64,000 bases of DNA from Evernia prunastri (lineage: Eukaryota; Ascomycota; Lecanoromycetes; Lecanorales; Parmeliaceae): the NCBI GenBank assembly GCA_003184365.1, contig NKYR01000011.1, positions 424,837-488,836 on the forward strand, in the 5' to 3' direction. How positions within the stretch are numbered: the stretch's first letter is position 1; each line of letters starts with the position of its first letter. Both the position numbers and the translations under genes were made by a program. The notes beneath the pieces are model-generated. The model ran no database searches and was not told the origin of the DNA. It saw nothing but the letters and a program-made list of their open reading frames with translations. Below are positions 32,375 through 43,900 of this stretch, piece after piece.

Positions 32375-32914
32375 GTGGTAGGCAGAAGCAGCTGAGGGAT
32401 TAGAGAGGCGATGATGGCGGCAGCTGGTTGCATTGCATAGTCTATAGGACAGGTCTGCCAATTGACGGTGGTACATCGAGGTTGAAACTAGTAATATACA
32501 TGAGCACATTGCTAAGCTTCTTATCCACGCTTGCTAATGTTTCTTCTGCTGTCAAAACGACTTGAAAAAGGCAGGCCTCGCATGACTGTTCTTTGGTAAC
32601 ATACCGACAATCTCACGACTAGGTCAAATGCCAAAAACAGTTCCGAATGAGTACCGTGGCTTCGCATGAAACTAATTCCAGCGAACGACGCGGCAGACCA
32701 TGGCCTTTCGACAGAGCTCTCTCGCATCCTTCGAGCATTCTGGAATGTTCAAATACGCAACGACCGCATCCAACGCAGAAGAGAGCCTATGCCGTTTGAA
32801 CTTCTGAAGCGGAGGACGAAGCGCAAACACCGCGTTCGAGGCGATTGGTACTCCATGGAACGCACCAGGTTGGGAATCCATCCTTTCCAAAAACTTGGCC
32901 GGCTCCACGGGCAT

Positions 32915-33196
32915 TCAGAGAATATCTTCACCCGCGCACCGCGTCTTGTTGTATGCATGCACAGCGTATCCTCTTTTGGGCAAAGTCAAAGAGATCGAAG
33001 CTGTAATGCTCCTTCCAATATCGAGATCAAGTCCCGGTGTCTCGTTTGGCTTGGCAAACCGGACTTGTCGCGGTGGTTTCTCGGGGACCTCGGTATTGCT
33101 GGAGAGAAGGTAAAGACCGTCTGGTCGACCATCTGCTTGTGGCTGACCTGAGGTCTGAACATGGGCGATCACCTGCAGCAGACAAAGAGCTGTCAA
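32915..33196 (-). CDS. Possible small secreted protein (weak)
   Basis: A 93-aa frame starts MTALCLLQVIAHVQTSGQPQ, which could be a short signal peptide, and then is hydrophilic to the stop. A second frame just downstream (32672-32914) might be a further exon, but I found no clean junction. There is no recognisable family. It could equally be chance. Confidence 0.25.
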   Translation of the reverse strand: MTALCLLQVIAHVQTSGQPQADGRPDGLYLLSSNTEVPEKPPRQVRFAKPNETPGLDLDIGRSITASISLTLPKRGYAVHAYNKTRCAGEDIL

Positions 33197-33989
33197 GATG
33201 GGCTAGGTGGGGATGCTGAAAGGCTCAGCAAGCGACCTCCAGTGTCCCAATTACGCGTTGTCGCAGTTCTTCGATAAACGTTTGTCAGGCTGTTTGCGTG
33301 TGCCGAGTGCTGCATAGAGATAGCCTAAAACGTGCCACCCCCGGCGGGATCATTGGACAGCACCTGTGCTGGCACCATCGGCTCAAGAGACTTGGCGACC
33401 TTAGCCACGTTGTTGCACAGAGCAGTATCTACAGACTATGACGGGTATTGCATGCCAACGGTGATCCGTGTCGAGGTACAACTTGACCAATTGGCCAAGT
33501 GGAAGACTCAGCCGAGGACCAGAAAAAACGACTAGAAGAAAAGAGATTCATCGCTTAATGCTGCAATTAGGGCTTACTTGCAACGGCACTGAGTAATATG
33601 GAAATGCACAAGGTGAACCCTTGACGTCAAATGGCCTGAGAGATTTGCAGAGCATGGCGTTATATCATGCTAGACGGGGGTATGAAGGACAGCAGCTGGC
33701 GAGAGCATGGTCTCAGAATTGTTCGTACCGTAGGGATAGCTAGTGATGTAACAGCTGCGTCTCACGGTCCTCAAATAATGTGATTCTGTAGTCCAGCTCT
33801 TCAACGTGGCATCAACATTCAAACCCGTGTTGCTCAGACGCCTCTTGTATCCTTCGAGCTATCAGGTATGGGGTCCATCTTGGGGCCGAGATTCCCTTTC
33901 TCTCCCGGCTGGTTCGTGCCTTTTTCGATCCCAACGTTTGAAATTCCGGAGTCAGAAGCCACCTGCATATGGTTTTGAGATTAGCCTTC

Positions 33990-34301
33990 CACTTCTGAGG
34001 TAGCAAATGCCGAAAAGACGACGTCGGCGACCATAAGACTCTTAGTAGATGGCTCATGGACTGAGGCTAGCCGAGAGGTGGGAAGAGGTAGTTCTGAGAA
34101 CGGGACGTACTGGTGCTTCTCCCGGAGCCTTGCCTTCAGTATGACCGCCAGCATTGGAAGCACCTTCGCCGTGTTCTGTCAAGGCGTTAGCTAGACAAGC
34201 GTGCGTGTAGGGAGGCAAGACAGGGAGCAATCACTCTCGGCTTGTTGCTTCAGGAACTTCTCGCTGGCGCCTGCGCCGCCGGGTGTCTTAGAGTGAGGCA
34301 T
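33990..34301 (-). CDS. Possible small hydrophilic protein, two or more exons (weak)
   Basis: From the ATG at 34301 the frame reads MPHSKTPGGAGASEKFLKQQ. A GT-AG intron then allows KHGEGASNAGGHTEGKAPG, a Gly-rich hydrophilic continuation. The downstream end is not fixed. No family is recognised. The start lies only 140 bp from the MULE edge, so its promoter may be disrupted. Confidence 0.35.
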
Positions 34302-34440
34302 TGCTGCGATTTGTTATATGTGTCTCTTTGGATTGGGGTTGGAGAGTTGGAGAGTGATTGGTATGTAGAATGTAGAGTGACAGGGAAGTGGTGGAGCAAA
34401 TATTAATGTGGGTTGGACAGACGACGTCATCACCGATATC

Positions 34441-35253
34441 CGGAAGGTCTTGGGAGCGCACACTCCGGCCGCACCGCACACTTCGGATAAATAATAATGC
34501 GACCCGTCTTGGCATGGGTTTTACTGGGCATGGTAGAGGTTTCCTGACGGTATTAGTCCTCTACTACAAATGCTGACTGTAACCGTCGTTGCTCCTGTGA
34601 CTCCCATTCGTCCACATCGATCGCATCGACGAGATTCGTCTTCGACTTCTTCTTCTTTGGGGGGGATAGCTCTGCTTCCAGGCTATCACCTCGCTGTCGC
34701 CCCCGTTGCCCCCAGGACTGGCTATGTCCTTTTTCCTGCTCCCACACTTTCTTCTCTTTTACCGGCCGGCCATGACGAGTCGTCGCTAATGCTGCTGGGG
34801 CGGACGATGGTGGGGGTTCGTCAATCAAAATAGGCGGAGCAGAGGGCTTATTCTTACTCCCTTTGGGTCGGCCTCGCTGTTTTGGNTCGTCCGCCCCAGC
34901 AGCATTAGCGACGACTCGTCATGGCCGGCCGGTAAAAGAGAAGAAAGTGTGGGAGCAGGAAAAAGGACATAGCCAGTCCTGGGGGCAACGGGGGCGACAG
35001 CGAGGTGATAGCCTGGAAGCAGAGCTATCCCCCCCAAAGAAGAAGAAGTCGAAGACGAATCTCGTCGATGCGATCGATGTGGACGAATGGGAGTCACAGG
35101 AGCAACGACGGTTACAGTCAGCATTTGTAGTAGAGGACTAATACCGTCAGGAAACCTCTACCATGCCCAGTAAAACCCATGCCAAGACGGGTCGCATTAT
35201 TATTTATCCGAAGTGTGCGGTGCGGCCGGAGTGTGCGCTCCCAAGACCTTCCG
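34441..35253. mobile_element. MULE end followed by its own inverted copy around an assembly N
   Basis: 34441-34885 matches the left end of the element at 8521 and extends slightly further into the transposase (RGRPKGSKNK region). After the N at 34886, 34887-35253 is the reverse complement of most of the same left end. Two copies of one end in head-to-head arrangement are not a normal transposon, and the flanks (ACCGATATC and TGTCCGTTTG) show no target duplication. This is most likely an assembly product of several unresolved copies. Confidence 0.85.
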
Positions 35254-35689
35254 GAGGTTTCCTGACGGTATTAGTCCTCTACTACAAATGCTGACTGTAA
35301 CCGTCGTTGCTCCTGTGACTCCCATTCGTCCACATCGATCGCATCGACGAGATTCGTCTTCGACTTCTTCTTCTTTGGGGGGGATAGCTCTGCTTCCAGG
35401 CTATCACCTCGCTGTCGCCCCCGNCGGGGGCGACAGCGAGGTGATAGCCTGGAAGCAGAGCTATCCCCCCCAAAGAAGAAGAAGTCGAAGACGAATCTCG
35501 TCGATGCGATCGATGTGGACGAATGGGAGTCACAGGAGCAACGACGGTTACAGTCAGCATTTGTAGTAGAGGACTAATACCGTCAGGAAACCTCTACCAT
35601 GCCCAGTAAAACCCATGCCAAGACGGGTCGCATTATTATTTATCCGAAGTGTGCGGTGCGGCCGGAGTGTGCGCTCCCAAGACCTTCCG
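35254..35689. mobile_element. Second palindromic MULE-end fragment around an assembly N
   Basis: 35254-35423 repeats an internal part of the MULE left end. After the N at 35424 the sequence runs back through the exact reverse complement to the terminal repeat, ending at 35689. It directly abuts the previous palindrome. As above, this looks like an assembly join and not a real fold-back element. Confidence 0.85.
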
Positions 35690-37156
35690 TGTCCGTTTGC
35701 ATGCTTCGGTGACCTCCTGGCTTCGCCTGCCGCAAGCCCAACGATATGTACAACTCAGTAGTGAACTTGTATCATGCACCTTATGGGTAAAAGGTCTTGC
35801 GCCACTTTCCACAATTCAACATTGAGACTTTGACGCCACTCCACCATGCCTCTCCTCCAAAGTCACACCAAAGTTAAGCGAGAACTTTTGATGGTCGAGA
35901 CCTGACATGCCTATCTGTGCGCCAAAACCATTAAGTAAGGGTCAATGGGGATTGCCTCCACCAGGCAAGGTCTAGAGCTGGCCACCACCATTTTTCATTC
36001 TGCCACGAATTGACAGCAACGGGACACCCAAGCAGACCTTTCACAGCACACTATTTACAGCATGCGTCTTCGTGCACGCTCGTGCATTCTCCCCTGTTCC
36101 GTGGTAGGTATGCTTGGCTCGTGGTTCGAGAGAAGACTATGACGCCGTCAAAACCCTCATTGGATCTCCGTACACTACAGCATCAGGACCGTGGTACTAC
36201 AAGAGCGACACTTCGAGTCTACGCTCATACCTACCATGGTAGATGACACGGGCATGCTTGATCTTAGTCCTACCATACGCCAGTCGGTTGCTGGAGTGCC
36301 CCTTCTGGCCTGCTACATATCTTTCGTTGTCGGCCAATTGGATATGCTCTACGGAGAAGGAAAAGCGAGACCAACTCGTCTCGGTGGCTTCAAGATCACA
36401 ATAGGATAGAACAAGTCTCCGTGAGCCTGTACGACGGGTGGAGGCATGTTACTTTTGCAAGGACTTGACTTGCAACTATGTCTAGGACACTTGCAGTATC
36501 TTAAAAGTCCTTGACCCACGTCGTTGTTACTCAAGTTTCGAGATCAACGAGGTAGACCCTCTATGTATCGCATCGTTTGAGCCATAATTTTTTGGAACAT
36601 CGCGCTTTCACTGTCAATTGTCTTGGAAGGAAAATTTGCTCCTCATAGTACTTACTGAGTCCGAAAACATTATGGGATTGAACCCCTCTACTAATGCAAT
36701 AGATGGATAAGATTGGTCATTAACCTTCCCGAGAGACTTGAAACCATTCTAGAGCAGCTGACATAATGCGCACCTACTGATCACTGCCTGCGGTACTCAG
36801 CTCTATCTGTGTACTTTTGAGGACACATGGTTTAGCTGTATGGATGCGTGGAAGGCTTGATGATCTGTCAGATTGAGGTTTGTATCAAAGTTGACAGTGA
36901 CTCGGATATGTCCTTCTCATCTGAGTCCAAAGATCCGTGCGAGGGAACCAAGCCATGGCTTGTGTGCTTGTGTTGGTTTTGGAGGTCCATCCTAAAGATG
37001 TTCATGGAACTCCTCGTCTCGAACCTAAGGGAACTCCCTTGGTAGTATTCAACCAAGTATTACTCCCTCTTCAGCCACCAGCCGAAGCAGATTGGCCGTC
37101 GGTCATAGTCATGGCCCCACCCTCCAAAATACAGGGGGTCATCCCGCTCAAAGCCC
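35690..37156. other. Gene-free stretch
   Basis: Only short open frames without motifs are present. It follows the MULE fragments and ends at the 3' end of the secreted glycoprotein gene. Confidence 0.6.
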
Positions 37157-39700
37157 CTACTCCTCACTCTCGCAAGTCGCGCCGTTGAACAGATAATACC
37201 CAAGATACCCTATCGGCACGTCCACCTCGTCAGCCGCACAGTCTTGAAATTGGTAATCGGCCTGTGCGTAGCCATCGCTGTTGCACCACGGCTCCACAAA
37301 TTCGGGGTAAAAAGTCGCCAGGTTCCACGTGCAAACGGCCATGTTGCTCAAGCACGCCGTATCCTGGCCCACGAGCCCACTGGCCGCATTCTGATACGGC
37401 GAAGCGTCGGCCGTGGCGTTGTAGCCGTCTTGACATGCTTGTGAGCCGAGGAATAGGAGCTCGGGCGTCGTGAGGTTGTTGTTGAAGACGGTGGTCATGT
37501 CAGAGGAGTAGTTGTTCCAGAGATCGCTCGTGGACGAAAGCGAGTAGGCGACGTTGTTCGTCGAGTCCCACCAGAAGGCGCCGCATTGGTCCCATTCGTT
37601 GTAACCGTACTCGCAACCTATGATGCTCGCTTTGGACAGAGTATTGGCGCTCGAGTTGTGCTGGAGGTCGTACGGGTTCGTGTCGACTTGCCGCGCGATG
37701 AAGACGTTGTCGTTCTGCAGGATCTGCGATATCACGTACGTGTTGAGGCCCCATTTGATGTAGGTCACCATGTCTTGCTCCGTCATCAAGGGTTCCACGA
37801 AGTAATAGCCTCCGGCTGTCCACTCGGCAAACGCGGTGACGTTGTCGGGTACGTTGACTGCCACGTCTTGGATAGTTTGGGACATAGCTTGAGCGAAGTT
37901 CGCCAACTGCGCAGTCAATTCAGACGAGGTCATGATTGCGTCATTAATGGTCCCGGTCTCCATTGGCACGAGGACGGTATGAACGATACCTGGCGCCTGC
38001 TGGGCCGCGCGCAGGAGGTACTCGCCAGGCACCTCGGGAGTAAAGATCTTGGAGAGAACCCACGCGCTCATCTTCGCCGCTTGGGCTGCCTGCGCCCCGC
38101 TTTCGACCGCGGTGGCCACGGCGTTGGCTCCGCCTTCTCCGGGCAAGACCTTGCCCCAGCCGCTGGGGCTGATGATGCCGAGCGCGAATGTCAACACCCC
38201 GAGCATGATCTCCTCTCCGAGCGGGAAGGAGCCTTTGATCTGCTCGAAGGCGAGCGTGTCGTTCCAGATCATCGCCGTCGTGTAGCTGTACGCGTACTGC
38301 ACTGCCGTGTAGTAGGAAAAGGACCAGGTGGCGAAATTGTAAATGTTCCATGCGACGTAGAAGTCGAGGGTTTGATTCACGCCTTCTTTGAAATGGGTGA
38401 TGTTGGGCTCGGCGCAGTACCAGTTCCCAGATAGGTCGGAACAGTTCGAGTTGCCGTCCCAGGTTAGGTCGTAGAAGCAGTTTGCGAAGCCTACGTTTAG
38501 GTTGTTGGTGCAGTGGGCTTCGTTCTCGCTCCACCACCATAGCATGTGGGACGTGACGTTGAAATATTCGATGCAGCTGTCTCCTGCAGCGGCACCGTTG
38601 ACCCCTGGGTAGCCGGCGCGGGAGGTGAAGGTACTGCAGTTCGATATCTCTTCCTGGACGTAGGTGGCGCTTGCTTCGTTGATGATGGACTGGATGTTCA
38701 GATCGCTCGTCGTGCTGCAGTTCGCCGGCCCATCGAATTCGCATTGCGATAGCTCCGGCGCTTCCGTTGTCTGTGGTGTGGACCCGGACGTGTACGGGCA
38801 GGGCGTGTAAAGCGATGCGGGCGTTGACCCCTGGGTCTGAATCGCGTACGTGTTTCCGTCGGAACAGGTGCAGAAGCTTCCTACGCGGTAATCGGGATCC
38901 GCGCTGCGTGGACGATTTGTTAAGATGGTCTGGTGCGGTGAAGTTTGTGGGGAGAGCACTTACCCGGGTTGGCAATAGGGTTCTGCGGCAAGTGCGGTGC
39001 TGGCGAGGAAGGCGGTGGTGGGGGATGCCTGTGCGCTGGGCTGCAATTTCTGCCTTCCGATGAGTCTATAAATCTCGACATAATGGGTTGCTTAACCTTA
39101 CACTACTTGCAGTAGTCTGAGTGAGATTCGTTAAAGATGTGATGGTCGTATTTGCAGATGAATGGAATGTGACAATTGGAACAGAAAGGTTGGTGCTCGT
39201 TAAAAATGTGATGGTGGTATCTGCAGATGAGTTGGATGTGACGGATGGAGTTGAAAGGTTGGTACTCGGTAAAGGCGTGTTTATCGCACTAGTAGGCAAA
39301 GGATGTGCCGTGGAGTTTGTTTTCCCATTATTAGGTATCTGTAAATACTTAACTTCATATCTTCCAATTCCACGGCCATCGCTTTACTCACATTACTCGT
39401 ACTAGTCCCAAGAATCTGAAAAAGCGAAGAAGTGCCGGTCGTGTTCTGCAGGGCTGATGTCCCAGAGATGCTAGCGAAGGGTTGGCTAACCAAACTCGGC
39501 TCGCAGTACGCCGAGACGATGGCACCGTTCGACGCTGTCAGGACGCACGGAGTGATGGTTTCTTCGCAGTATGCTTGCACGACGGCGCCGTCTGAAGCCG
39601 TCAGGACGCAAGGCGTGAGTGCTTCTAGACCAAGTGCTTGAGAGAGCGTGGTGAAATGCGTGAATGAGAGGACTGTGAAGATGGAAAGGAGCGTGGGCAT
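37157..39700 (-). CDS. Large secreted Cys/Asn-rich glycoprotein, unknown function
   Basis: Four exons with consistent phases (39700-39354, 39288-39097, 39053-38964, 38903-37157) give 791 aa; the intron at 39054-39096 is only 43 nt and so the least certain. The signal peptide is MPTLLSIFTVLSFTHFTTLS. It is followed by two copies of a Cys repeat (LTPCVLTASDGAVVQAYC and ITPCVLTASNGAIVSAYC), a Ser/Thr-rich linker with many N-x-S/T sites, then a long Cys- and Trp-rich domain (EPYCQPGADPDYRVGSFCTC, CTWNLATFYPEFVEPWC) with a central hydrophobic, Ala-rich stretch. There is no catalytic motif I can name. It is probably an extracellular or wall protein; large proteins of this style occur in many ascomycetes without assigned function. 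Confidence 0.82.
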
Positions 39701-40994
39701 GTTCTCGGTGAACAGACTCGTGGGTGTAGGGCAAAACCGCTTCAGAGGTCAAGGCGTGCCTTGTGGGACACTTGGGTGAGGGTAATGTTTCGACATCGTA
39801 TTAAAGATTGAGGCACACGGCGCTGTCAAAGAGAGAATATACCAGCCAAGAAAGTGAGGAGATTTTTGCTGCCGGAATGACGAGAGGTTACATATTTCTT
39901 TTACGTTTTGTGCAGAGGACTGCTGAGCTACCATCTTTGCTGCTTGTTTCCAACAGCAGATACGAAATGTGTGAACACATGTTGAGCGAAAAACTTTTTT
40001 TCATCACACATGTGGGTACACACGTGGGCAGAGAGATGGATTACCATTTGTTCGCAGATTCAGATAGACTTAAGCTCACGTTGCCGATGGGTAGTGAAAA
40101 CTCTCCGCTCTTGCTGACGCCAAAAAACAATTTAGTATTGGTAGAAATTGAGGCGATATACGGTTTATCTAGATGAACTTTCGTGAGGTGATTTTGTTGG
40201 AGTCTCCAGGGCAAACAGGCGCTAAAGTGGCCCGCCTGGCTAAGGGGCAAGGCGTATCCATGTCCGTGCTTCTATTGGCGGCCTGTCCCGGGGGGCGTTC
40301 GTGGCTCGTGGGGGCCTTGAAGGCAGAGCCTCGTCTGTGCTAACTAAATCTTCGGGGTCATGCGAAAGCATAACAAATATCTGCTGTTTCAGCGCTGTTT
40401 AATGGCTTCGTAGATTGAGAACACGTGGTTGATACTTCTTAGATGATTAGATATATAGGACCAAGTATGACGCTTCTTTTAAAGAGTCACTCGTCCTGTG
40501 GAGATCACCGTTTCGTGTTACATCATGTGGGCGTCGCTCAATCTAGGCGGTCAACCCTTCTTCGAAATGTTGCTGCTAGGGAGAATTCAAGACGCTGATT
40601 GCGGGTTAAGAAACACGAGGTGATGAGCATTTCGTACGCAGCAGCGCAAAACAAGGCACGAAAGATTAGCGGTCATGACCCCAAACCTCTCCTGGCTTTC
40701 TTGAGCTTCCTTTCGGCTGGGTTTTGAATGAGCAGCAAAGATTTGGGAGTGAGACATGGCGAAGGTGGGATTTGCACGGACAGTCGTGTTCTCGTGGAAA
40801 GGCAGACTATTTAGGATGTGTATTTCTTGTTGAGATGAGTTCTAAGGCAAGGGAAGCCATGATAGCCAGATTGTGCCCTAATGTCACGCGGAAGGCAAGC
40901 TGGTGCAAACAGGTTTTGCCAGTCAGTCTCGATATCCAAAACAAAGAAACCGCGTCTGCTATGGTCCTCCGAGAAACACCAAGGACGTGAGACT
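39701..40994. other. Gene-free stretch
   Basis: This lies between the start of the secreted-protein gene and the 3' end of the PKS gene. Open frames here have no family resemblance. I see nothing notable beyond a GC-rich patch near 40250-40330. Confidence 0.6.
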
Positions 40995-43900
40995 CTAACA
41001 TATTCGGGTCAATCTCTGGAACGCGCTGCCGACAATGCTCTCGATTGATCCGCCGTTCAAGATCTCGCCAGCGGACACATCGATTCCAAGCTCTGTACCT
41101 TTGATGTCAGTCACAACACTCCAATCACTTTCATGGTGCCTCCGTACCTTTATGGAACCAGTACTGGCATGAAACCCCATTCAGACTGTCGATCCCGTAC
41201 ATTGTCAACGCTTGCGAGGGATCAAAGGCGTCGACTCCGAAGCCAAGTAGTTGCGATAAAAAGGCCAAGAAGGCACTTCTTACGGCATCCCTCATCTTTT
41301 CAGTGTCCCCTTTGAGACGCATGGCTGCGACTTGGTCCTTGAGCGGTGCTTTACTCGTAGCACTTCCGTCTACAAGTGTGGGAGGCTTGTACTGCTGCAA
41401 GTGCCCGAACTCAGACCAATCGGTCCAGAAAAGAGGTTCGGTACGACCAGCAACGTTTCCATCCCCTTCAAGTTCGAACATACCGAGGCCGGTGAGTATC
41501 AGAGAACGATCTCGGCGCGGTGATTCGAGTATGGCGGCCTCCATGATCTTGGCGAGGTGATACTTTGTAAGGTGAGTCAGACCACTGCGGCTTAGGATTT
41601 GCAGCATGTCTGGTTTGGAGAGATTATAAAGAACGCCCATGTCGGCTACAACATCAATGTCAGTCAACTATTTTAGCAGATTTAAGGGGCTCCGGCTGCG
41701 ATCATGTGCAAAAGATAAACGATCAGATGACTTACTCATAGCGCCCAACGCCACAGATATCCCAGGAAGATCCATCGACTGCCGATATTCAGCCAATGCA
41801 TTCAAGAACCCATTGGCTACATTATAGTTGCCTTGACTTCTGTTGCCAAGGACACTTGCGATAGATGAGAACAAGATGAAGAAATCCAAGCGATCCTGCA
41901 ATGTCTCTTCATGCAGGATCCAGCTAGAGTCGATCTTAACCCGCAAGCCACGATCCCAATCATCACCGGCCATGGTAGCCATCGGTCCTTCAGCTAGAAC
42001 CATGGCTAGATTGATGACGCCTTTGATGGAGCGCTCGTTGCGTAATTTGGAGAGGATCTCCGAGACTGCTTTGCGATCACAGGCGTCTGCTTTGATGCAT
42101 TGGATGGATGCACCCGAGGCACTCAAAGCAGACACGGCATCTCTCGCTTCCGCAGTGCCTGTGCCGCTCCTTGATATGGCTGTTATGTGCTTGGCCCCGT
42201 TTTCGATCATCCATGAGCAGATGAAGCGACCAAGGCCCCCTAGCCCGCCAATAAGTATGTAATTGGCATCTTTTTTGAACATAGACGCCGCTTTCTTGTA
42301 CATAGGCACATGATCGACGATTTTCGCTGCGTTGTGATGAAGGAGGACAGTGGAATAAGGTTGCTTGGCACTCTTCAATGCCTCTCTGTAGTCTGCAATT
42401 TCATACTCACGGATTTGCAAAGGCGGTTCGACCGGTTCTTGCCAAATTCGCCATATCATTGCTCTACTATGATCTGACCGCAAATAGCTGGCGAGATCAA
42501 TCGGCTCGTCGTTGACGCAGATACCTCTGGGGCATCGAAAAGTGACGACGAAATCGGCTTTCGATCCAGGGCACGAAGTCAGTACAGATGCTCCCAAGCG
42601 CTTGCAAACTTGCTTGGCTGCGTGCAGGAGCGGGCCTTGAAATTCGAATAGGAAGGTTTCGCCTTGGCGAGCTCTTGCAATCCCATCGACGATACAGGAT
42701 GCAGCTACTATAGATGCGTATCTGGACGCAGCGTGGGAAGGCTGCATTTCGCTTGGATATCGAAGTACACTGTACGATTGAACGCTCACTTTCTTGCGAT
42801 AGCTGTGGTTGGGGTGCCAGCCAACCACAAGAGATCCAGGTGCAATGTCAGAACCTTGGCCATTTAGAACCCTTCCAGCGAAGGATGATCCAGAATGGGG
42901 CACGCAGACATTATTGTTAGCTTTACCATTGGAACTTTGTAGATCGATGGTGTCTAATACCGAGGCGCCAACGAGCACTGTGACTGTCTCGCCGCCCAAT
43001 GACTCCATAGGACTAGCTTTGTGGGACAATATGACGGGCTCCCCGGGTGCTGCAAAATGAAGCGAGTACTCCGCTTCACCTAATGGGCTTTGTACTCTTC
43101 GAGGTAGTCTCAGACCAGTATCGGCAGAGAGATCATCATCAGGTAAGTACCGCAGTATTTCTAGTCCGACTTCACCTTTCCTTGTCACAAGCTCATCTTC
43201 ACCTTCGAGCATGCGCGTGAATGTTCGTTCAACTTGCGATGCAAAGGTGTCTAGATGGTTGTTGGCAACCTCATCTATTACAAGCCAGTGTACCTTGAGA
43301 GAAGGCTGTTCCGACTGCAGAGTGCGTAACAGACTGCCAGCAACCTTGGTAAACGGGCTCTTGCGGCCATCATGTGTGACCCAAAGGATGCTATCAGCGG
43401 ACTTCAGAAGATTCTGTACCCAAGGCATGAACACACCCCCGGTCCACGTGGTAATGACTGACTTCCCTGGATGATCAACGATTATGGCATCGAATTTTGC
43501 AAAGCCGTTTTGCTTGCAGAAATCGTCAACTGCCGTAGGTTCGAGAGGAACCGACTCCATTTCCTCAAGACCATTGAGAGAGGGAGCCCCGTCCTGACTG
43601 GTGAATACGACAACTCTTCGACCGGCGAATGTTGGACCTGGAGCTGTAGCTTTGCGGAGCAGCACCCATTGCTCCGAGCCCAAGCCAGTTACTTCAGAGA
43701 CGACTTCAAGGGAGGCACTCTGATTGGCTCCCAGCTTCTGCATGTTGGCTTTTGGCATGCACAAAAGGCCTCGAGAGTATAGTTGATCACTCAGATTGAC
43801 TGCTGGAGGGACATCTTGTGTGATGACCATATGGAATCTGCTGGTCAGGTCAGAGCCATCGATCATCTGTATACGATTTGAGACAAAATTCGGTGGAATT

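Larger units (their letters stand above)
32375..34440. other. Gene-poor stretch with two weak small-gene candidates
   Basis: No domain is recognised. Two minus-strand candidates are listed separately with low confidence. The stretch ends where the MULE sequence begins at 34441. Confidence 0.5.

Noticed and set aside
31802..32509. 235-codon minus-strand frame
   Set aside because: It is antisense to the class I domain of the CPS/KS; no motif of its own.
34825..35560. Frames translated across the N bases in the MULE palindromes
   Set aside because: They join unrelated pieces of the transposon end and its reverse complement through assembly gaps.
37586..38434. 282-codon plus-strand frame and the 343-codon minus frame at 37944-38975
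   Set aside because: Both are shadows of the secreted glycoprotein exon, with Arg/His-rich composition typical of wrong frames in GC-rich coding DNA.
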